From positions 1 to 9,905 of the forward strand of contig JAKAOE010000036.1 in assembly GCA_021823305.1 (NCBI GenBank): a stretch of DNA of 9,905 nucleotides. The letters are read 5' to 3'. Each line of letters starts with the position of its first letter. The first letter of the stretch is position 1. This document shows positions 5,492 through 9,905 of this stretch, piece after piece. A model generated the notes under the pieces. That model was not told the origin of the DNA and searched no databases. It worked only from the letters and a program-made list of their open reading frames with translations. This DNA comes from Acidobacteriota bacterium (GTDB lineage: Bacteria > Acidobacteriota > Terriglobia > Terriglobales > SCQP01). A program made the position numbers and the translations under genes.

Positions 5492-6442
5492 ATGCTGGAG
5501 TGGGTCACGCGCCCGACGCTGACGGAGCTGACGGCGGAATTCTGCCGGCGCATCGAAGAGACGGGGCGTGCGGCGCCGGGCGTGTGCGCGGTGGCGCTAA
5601 CCGGAGGGAGCTCGGCGGCGGTGTTTTACGATGCCTGGGCGGCGCGCGGGGTGCAGCCACAGTTTGAGTTCTACTGGAGCGACGAGCGGCTGGTACCGCC
5701 CGACCATCCGGACAGCAACTTCAAACTGGCGGCGGACCACCTGCTGCGGCCGACGCGAACGCCGGAGACGCGCACACATCCGGCGCCGACCTACCTGGCG
5801 CCGGCGGCCTGCGCAGCAGCCTATGCGACCGAGATCCAGCGGCACGTCGCGCCGGGACCGGGTGGCGTGCCACGATTTTCGCTGGTGATCCTTGGGCTGG
5901 GGGCGGACGGGCATACCGGCTCGCTGCTGCCGGGGCGCAATCCCCACGAAGACAACGACCTGCTGGTGCGGGCGGTGGAAGGGTCGCCGGCGCACCCGCA
6001 TGGCCGCGTGACATTCACCCCCAGGCTGATCAACGCCGCCGCGCAGGTGTGGTTTGTGGTGACCGGAGCGCAGAAGGCGTGGGCGGTGGAGCAACTGGCG
6101 GAACGCGCGGCGGCGGCGGAACAGGTGCCGGCGATGGCGGTGGACCCGCAAGCGACGCAGATCACCATCTTCGCGGACCAAGGATCCACCGGCGGCCGGA
6201 CGCCGCCCAACGTTGACTGGCGCGGGCCCCAGCGCGGCTACGCCGCGCGTCCCGCTTGTGCTCGCGCCGGGCCGGGGCCCCAGTGGCCCCAACCCGGCGC
6301 TGCGCCTGGCCGAGGCCGCGCCACCTCGCTTCCCGGGGGCGGGCTCGCTGAGACGCTCGCCCCCTCCGGAGTTTTGCGGACCTCCCGCGCATGTTTTGCC
6401 CGCAGGCAAAGGGCGCGGCCCCCGCGAAAGGCGCGGGCATGA
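5492..6442 (+). CDS. pgl: 6-phosphogluconolactonase with an abnormal C-terminal tail
   Basis: Hydrolyses 6-phosphogluconolactone to 6-phosphogluconate, the substrate of the adjacent Gnd. DevB/NagB-like motifs: VALTGGSSAAVFY (34-46), FYWSDERLVPPDHPDSNF (60-77), LGLGADGHTGSLLPG (134-148) with Asp139 and His141, and VTFTPRLINAA (173-183). The domain reaches its normal end near ITIFADQGSTGG (residue 235), a usual length for the family. The frame then continues for 81 more residues of Pro/Arg/Gly/Ala-rich, non-family sequence encoded by 6197-6439, a segment full of hairpins. The tail looks like read-through into inserted or expanded palindromic DNA, not a domain. The stop TGA 6440-6442 overlaps the next ATG. 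ATG 5492 is chosen because the longer open frame upstream lies inside gnd. Core function is probably intact. Confidence 0.9.
   Translation: MLEWVTRPTLTELTAEFCRRIEETGRAAPGVCAVALTGGSSAAVFYDAWAARGVQPQFEFYWSDERLVPPDHPDSNFKLAADHLLRPTRTPETRTHPAPTYLAPAACAAAYATEIQRHVAPGPGGVPRFSLVILGLGADGHTGSLLPGRNPHEDNDLLVRAVEGSPAHPHGRVTFTPRLINAAAQVWFVVTGAQKAWAVEQLAERAAAAEQVPAMAVDPQATQITIFADQGSTGGRTPPNVDWRGPQRGYAARPACARAGPGPQWPQPGAAPGRGRATSLPGGGLAETLAPSGVLRTSRACFARRQRARPPRKARA
6191..6437 (+). repeat. Palindrome cluster (six hairpins) forming the pgl 3' end
   Basis: Perfect or near-perfect inverted repeats follow one another: GGCGGC/GCCGCC (6191-6207); GCGCGGC-TAC-GCCGCGC (6232-6248) with outer GCGGG/CCCGC (6222-6255); GCGCCGGG and GGGGCC pairing with GGCCCC and CCCGGCGC (6264-6300, 14 pairs with a CC/AA internal loop); GGGGGCGGGC/GCTCGCCCCC (6335-6364, one G-T); CCGCGC and TTTGCC pairing with GGCAAA and GCGCGG around CGCA (6385-6418); CCCGCG-AAAGG-CGCGGG (6421-6437). 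This resembles a REP-like intergenic mobile palindrome or a structured RNA. The last hairpin holds AAAGG, the only Shine-Dalgarno-like bases before the next gene, in its loop. Confidence 0.6.
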
Positions 6443-7524
6443 ACCAAACAACGAACGGACACTTCCCTACCCTGAGTTATGCGGCGACGGGACCGGGCGC
6501 GCGGCTGGAGCCGTGGACCATCGAGCGCCGGCGGCCGGGAGCGCGCGACGTGGCGGTCCGGATCCAGTACTGCGGCATCTGCCACTCGGACTTGCACCAG
6601 TTGCGGGATGAGTGGGGCCAGGCGATGTTTCCCATGGTCGCAGGACACGAAATCGTGGGCAAGGTGACGGAGACGGGAGCCGAGGTCAAGAGGTTCAAGC
6701 CCGGCGATACGGTGGGCGTGGGCTGCATGGTGGACTCCTGCCGCACCTGCGCGAGCTGCCGCGCCGGCCTGGAGCAGTTCTGCGAGAACGGCAGCACGCT
6801 GACCTACAACGCGCGCGACCAGCAGGGGAACATCACCTACGGCGGGTATTCGGGCGCCATCGTGGTGGACGAAGCGTTCGTGCTGCGGGTGACACACCCG
6901 GAGGAGAAACTGGCCGGCGCGGCGCCGCTGCTGTGCGCCGGCATCACCACCTATTCGCCGCTGCGCCACTGGAACGTGGGCCGGGGGTCGAAGGTCGGGG
7001 TAGCCGGGCTGGGCGGGTTGGGCCACATGGCGATTCAACTGGCGCACGCGATGGGCGCGGAGGTGACGCTGTTTACGCGTTCGGCGGCCAAGGCAAGCGA
7101 AGCGCGGCGGTTGGGGGCGGACGCGGCGGTGCTGAGCGACGACAGCACGGCGATGGCGGCGCACCAGAAGCGGCTGGACATCCTGCTGGACACGATCTCG
7201 GCGCCGCACGACGTGAACGCCTACCTGACGCTGCTGCGGCGCGACGGGGCGCTGGTGCTGGTGGGGGCGCCGAACCAGCCGCTGCCGGTGGCGGCGTTTC
7301 CGCTGATCGTGGGGCGGCGGACGCTGGCGGGCTCGCTGATCGGCGGGATCGCGGAGACGCAGGAGATGCTCCAGTTTTGCGCGGCGAGGGGCATCACCAG
7401 CGAGGTGGAGACGATCCGCATGCAAGAGGTGAACGAGGCGCTGGACCGGCTGGCGCGCAGCGACGTAAAGTACCGCTTCGTGATCGACATGCGGAGCCTG
7501 ACCGGGGCGGACCGACCGGCATGA
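6439..7524 (+). CDS. Zinc-dependent alcohol dehydrogenase, cinnamyl alcohol dehydrogenase/YahK-type
   Basis: A 361-residue medium-chain dehydrogenase that would interconvert an aldehyde and an alcohol with NADP(H). Catalytic zinc ligands: Cys48 in CGICHSDLH, His70-Glu71 in GHEIVG, and Cys166 in LLCAGITTYSPL. Structural zinc ligands: Cys101, 104, 107 and 115 in CRTCASCRAGLEQFC. The Rossmann motif GLGGLG is at 190-195. The next strand ends TLFTRSAAK (210-218), with Arg/Ser/Lys in place of the acidic residue of NAD enzymes, hence the NADPH preference (inference). The motif set fits the YahK/CAD group, which takes many aldehydes; the physiological substrate cannot be read from sequence. Start ATG 6439 overlaps the pgl stop and begins at the family N-terminus; ATG 6391 would add 16 odd residues. 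The stop overlaps trpD as ATGA. Confidence 0.92.
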   Translation: MNQTTNGHFPTLSYAATGPGARLEPWTIERRRPGARDVAVRIQYCGICHSDLHQLRDEWGQAMFPMVAGHEIVGKVTETGAEVKRFKPGDTVGVGCMVDSCRTCASCRAGLEQFCENGSTLTYNARDQQGNITYGGYSGAIVVDEAFVLRVTHPEEKLAGAAPLLCAGITTYSPLRHWNVGRGSKVGVAGLGGLGHMAIQLAHAMGAEVTLFTRSAAKASEARRLGADAAVLSDDSTAMAAHQKRLDILLDTISAPHDVNAYLTLLRRDGALVLVGAPNQPLPVAAFPLIVGRRTLAGSLIGGIAETQEMLQFCAARGITSEVETIRMQEVNEALDRLARSDVKYRFVIDMRSLTGADRPA

Positions 7525-8564
7525 GCGACCCGCTCCACGACGCGCTGCAACAGGTACTCAAGCGGCGGGACCTGAGCCGCGCCGAGGCGCGCGGCGTGCT
7601 GAGCGGAATCCTGGAGGGCGAGGCGGAGGACGGCGGCGGCCGCGACATCGCCATCGGAGCGCTGCTCGCCGCGCTGGCGATGAAGGGCGAGACGGTGGAC
7701 GAGATCGTCGGGTTCGCGGAAGCGATGCGGGCGGCGGCGGTGAACATCGGGTTGAACGGCGGCGGACGGCGGTGGACGGACACCTGCGGCACGGGCGGAA
7801 ACGCGCGCAAGGTATACAACGTATCCACGGCGGCGGCGGTGACGGCCGCCGGGGCGGGCCTCGCGGTGGCCAAGCACGGCAACCGCAGCAGCACCAGTCC
7901 GTGCGGATCGGCCGACGTGCTGGAGGCGCTGGGCGTGAACCTGGCATATCCGGCGGAGCGGCTGGGCGAGCTGCTGGAGGCGGTAGGGTGGGGATTCCTG
8001 TTCGCGCCGCTCCTGCATCCGGCCACACGGCGGGTGATGCCGGCGCGCCGGGCACTGCGGGCGCGCACCATCTTCAACCTGCTGGGCCCGCTCACCAACC
8101 CGGCCGGCGCCGAGGCGCAGGTGGTCGGTGTACCGTCGGCGGCGCTGGTGGAGACGATGGCGGCGGCGCTGCAACAGCTGGGGACGCGGCACAGCTTCGT
8201 GGTGCACAGCCGGGACGGGGTCGGCGAATTCACGACCACGGAGATCAACGAGTACGCCGAAGTGACGCCGCACGCCATCCGGCGGCTGACGCTGGACGCG
8301 CGTGAGCTGGGGCTGCGGCGGGCCGCCGCGGACGAACTGGCCTGCGCCGACCGGGAGGCGGCGGTGGCGGGGATGCGGCGGGTGCTGGCGGGCGAGCGCG
8401 GAGCGTACCGCGACGCGGTGGCGCTGAACGCGGCGGCGGCGCTGGTGGCGGGCGGAGGCGCGGGCGACCTCGCCGACGGCCTGCGGAGGGCGGAAGCGGC
8501 GCTGGATTCGGGCGCGGCGCACGCCAAGTTGGACGAGTTGATCGCCTACTCGAACCGCAGGTGA
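7521..8564 (+). CDS. trpD: Anthranilate phosphoribosyltransferase with variant metal-site residues
   Basis: Transfers the phosphoribosyl group of PRPP to anthranilate, the second tryptophan step. 347 residues, normal length. The N-terminal helical domain is followed by DTCGTGG (87-93), YNVSTAAA (99-106), KHGNRSSTSPCGSADVLEALGV (118-139), HPATRRVMPARRALRARTIFNLLGPLTNP (166-194) with the anthranilate-site Arg, and VHSRDGVGEF (228-237). Two positions differ from the usual family pattern. GTGGD is GTGGN (Asn94). The metal-binding DGLDE is DGVGE, so the first acidic residue of the Asp-Glu pair is Gly235 while Glu236 remains. It may be an active variant or a reduced-activity paralogue; the nucleic-acid-binding YbiB/TrpD2 type seems less likely given the full KHGNR and CGSADVLE blocks. 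It lies in a different transcription unit from trpEG. Confidence 0.9.
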   Translation: MSDPLHDALQQVLKRRDLSRAEARGVLSGILEGEAEDGGGRDIAIGALLAALAMKGETVDEIVGFAEAMRAAAVNIGLNGGGRRWTDTCGTGGNARKVYNVSTAAAVTAAGAGLAVAKHGNRSSTSPCGSADVLEALGVNLAYPAERLGELLEAVGWGFLFAPLLHPATRRVMPARRALRARTIFNLLGPLTNPAGAEAQVVGVPSAALVETMAAALQQLGTRHSFVVHSRDGVGEFTTTEINEYAEVTPHAIRRLTLDARELGLRRAAADELACADREAAVAGMRRVLAGERGAYRDAVALNAAAALVAGGGAGDLADGLRRAEAALDSGAAHAKLDELIAYSNRR

Positions 8565-8566
8565 GC

Positions 8567-9905
8567 ATGGGCAGACGGTTGGCAGGTTGCGTGGTGCTGG
8601 GGGCGGGGACGATGGGCGCGCGCGTGGCGGCGCATTGCGCCAACCACGGCCTGGAGGTCACGCTGCTCGACCAGACGCGGGCGCAGGCGGAGGCGGGTCT
8701 GCTGGCGGCGCGGCAGGGGCGGCCGGCGGCGTTCTTCCTGCCGGAGACGGCGGCGCGGATCCGCACCGGCAGCTTCGACGAGGGCGCGGCGGCGCTGCAG
8801 CAAGCGGACTGGGTGCTGGAAGCGATCGTGGAAGACCTGGCGGCGAAGCGGGCGCTGCTGCGGCAGGTGGCGCCGCGGCTGGGGGCCCACACGCTGCTGA
8901 CGACCAACACCAGCGGGCTGCCGGTGCGCGAAGTCGGCGCCGAACTGCCGGCGGACGTGCAAGCGCGCTGGCTGGGAACGCATTTTTTCAACCCGCCGCG
9001 GTACATGCGGCTGGTGGAGATCATCCCCGGGCCGGCCACCGATGCGGCCGCCCGGCGCTGGCTGAGCGCGGAGCTGGAGGTGCTGCTGGGCAAAGGCGTG
9101 GTCGAGGCGCGCGACACGCCCAACTTCATCGCCAACCGGATCGGCCTGTTCGCGCTGATGAACACGCTCCAACTGATGGAGCGGTTCGAGCTGAGCGTGG
9201 AGGAGGTGGACGCGCTCACCGGGCCGATCCTGGGTTGGCCGAAGTCGGCGACGTTCCGGACGCTGGACATGATCGGGCTGGACACGCTGCTGCAGGTGGT
9301 GCGGAACACACGGGAACGCCTGCCGGAGGATGAATGCCGCGACCTCTTCCAGGCGCCGGCATACCTGGACGAGATGGTGCAGCGGAGATGGCTGGGTGAA
9401 AAGACGGGCCAAGGATTCTACAAGCGTGAGGGCGACACGATCCTGGCGATCGACGTGAGGACGCTGCGCTACCATCCGCGCACCAAGGTGCGGCTGCCGT
9501 TCGAGGACCTGGCAACGGCGGTGAAGCAAAGCCCGTTCCTGGCGCGCGCGGTGCGCGAGCTGTTCACCTATTGCGAACGGCGGCTGGGAGAGATCAGCGA
9601 CGATCCGGCGGCCATCGACCGGGCGATGCAGTGGGGTTACAACTGGAAATTCGGCCCGTTCGCACTGCGCGACCTGGTGCAGCAAGGACGGATCCGCGAG
9701 CGCCGGCTGGGCAGCCGGCGGCGGGGCAACGCGTCGTGCTCGGTGCTGGAGCTGGACGGGGGCGTAGGATGCCTGGAGTTGCACAACCGCAACCACGTGA
9801 TCGGCGCCGAGACCGTGGCGTTGGTGCAGGAAGCGCTGGCGGGAACCACGGACGAAGACTTCGACGCCTGGGTGCTGACCAGCGGCGGCGAACACTTTTC
9901 CTATG
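8567..9905 (+). CDS. 3-hydroxyacyl-CoA dehydrogenase / enoyl-CoA hydratase fusion, FadN-like (partial, 3' end outside window)
   Basis: 446 codons, open to the window end. It oxidises 3-hydroxyacyl-CoA to 3-ketoacyl-CoA with NAD in fatty-acid beta-oxidation. The NAD domain has VVLGAGTMGARVAAHCA (GxGxxG at 12-17), Asp35 after the second strand, EAIVED (85-90), TNTSGLPV with Ser116, THFFNPPRYMRLVEII (138-153) with catalytic His139 and Glu151, and PNFIANRIG with Asn190. Two C-terminal helical domains follow (GWPKSATFRTLDMIGLD; later WGYNWKFGPFALRDL, 357-370). From about residue 391, LELDGGVGCLELHNRNHVIGAETV and then TSGGEHFSY match the start of the crotonase domain of FadN-like two-domain proteins. 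The linker before it is very short. ATG 8567 lies 2 bases after the trpD stop with AGGTGA upstream; GTG 8561, overlapping as GTGA, is an alternative start. Confidence 0.9.
   Translation, partial: MGRRLAGCVVLGAGTMGARVAAHCANHGLEVTLLDQTRAQAEAGLLAARQGRPAAFFLPETAARIRTGSFDEGAAALQQADWVLEAIVEDLAAKRALLRQVAPRLGAHTLLTTNTSGLPVREVGAELPADVQARWLGTHFFNPPRYMRLVEIIPGPATDAAARRWLSAELEVLLGKGVVEARDTPNFIANRIGLFALMNTLQLMERFELSVEEVDALTGPILGWPKSATFRTLDMIGLDTLLQVVRNTRERLPEDECRDLFQAPAYLDEMVQRRWLGEKTGQGFYKREGDTILAIDVRTLRYHPRTKVRLPFEDLATAVKQSPFLARAVRELFTYCERRLGEISDDPAAIDRAMQWGYNWKFGPFALRDLVQQGRIRERRLGSRRRGNASCSVLELDGGVGCLELHNRNHVIGAETVALVQEALAGTTDEDFDAWVLTSGGEHFSY

Noticed and set aside
6612..7520. Upstream extension of the trpD frame, over 300 Gly/Arg/Ala-rich codons
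   Set aside because: Out-of-frame reading of the alcohol dehydrogenase; TrpD begins at ATG 7521.
8546..9895. Minus-strand 449-codon frame antisense to the hydroxyacyl-CoA dehydrogenase
   Set aside because: Arg/Gln/His-rich shadow. The plus strand carries a complete NAD-binding domain and catalytic residues over the same DNA.
1..9905. CRISPR array, transposase, phage or toxin-antitoxin genes
   Set aside because: Looked for regular direct repeats, terminal inverted repeats around an ORF, and recognisable motifs of these systems; found none.

Overview
The window is high-GC bacterial DNA, most likely chromosomal. I would place it in the Acidobacteriota or a relative, but that rests on general look (GC-rich tightly packed operons, gene mix, and a leader element that I recall from acidobacterial genomes), not on a marker gene.

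Layout. The first 218 bases are the tail of a soluble lytic transglycosylase gene. Bases 219-629 hold no large gene but are rich in structure: a 19-codon reading frame behind a ribosome binding site that matches the complement of the 16S rRNA 3' end over 17 bases, three hairpins ending in a terminator, a fourth hairpin, and a very strong terminator with a GCGA loop. A tRNA-Gly(GCC) follows at 630-704. Bases 705-1185 are unresolved, with competing weak reading frames. A 115-residue degenerate receiver-domain protein (1186-1533) ends in a strong terminator.

On the minus strand, trpE and trpG (3770 down to 1645) encode the two subunits of anthranilate synthase. Divergent from them, on the plus strand from about 3877 to beyond the window end, is a compact six-gene run: DUF374 acyltransferase, gnd, pgl, a zinc alcohol dehydrogenase, trpD, and a 3-hydroxyacyl-CoA dehydrogenase (cut by the window end). 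Junctions are ATGA overlaps or 2-base gaps, so they are probably co-transcribed and translationally coupled. Each strand carries a TACAAT hexamer in the 3771-3876 divergent gap.

How they fit together. pgl and gnd are consecutive oxidative pentose phosphate steps (zwf is not in view). They supply ribulose-5-phosphate and hence PRPP, which TrpD transfers to the anthranilate made by TrpE/TrpG. That metabolic link is inference. TrpD itself has altered metal-site residues.

The parts most worth a second look are the 16S-complementary leader and micro-ORF, a palindrome-packed segment that forms the last 80 codons of pgl, the variant TrpD motifs, the phospho-acceptor-less receiver, and the shortened linker in the 3-hydroxyacyl-CoA dehydrogenase. 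I see no CRISPR array, transposase, phage gene or defence system.
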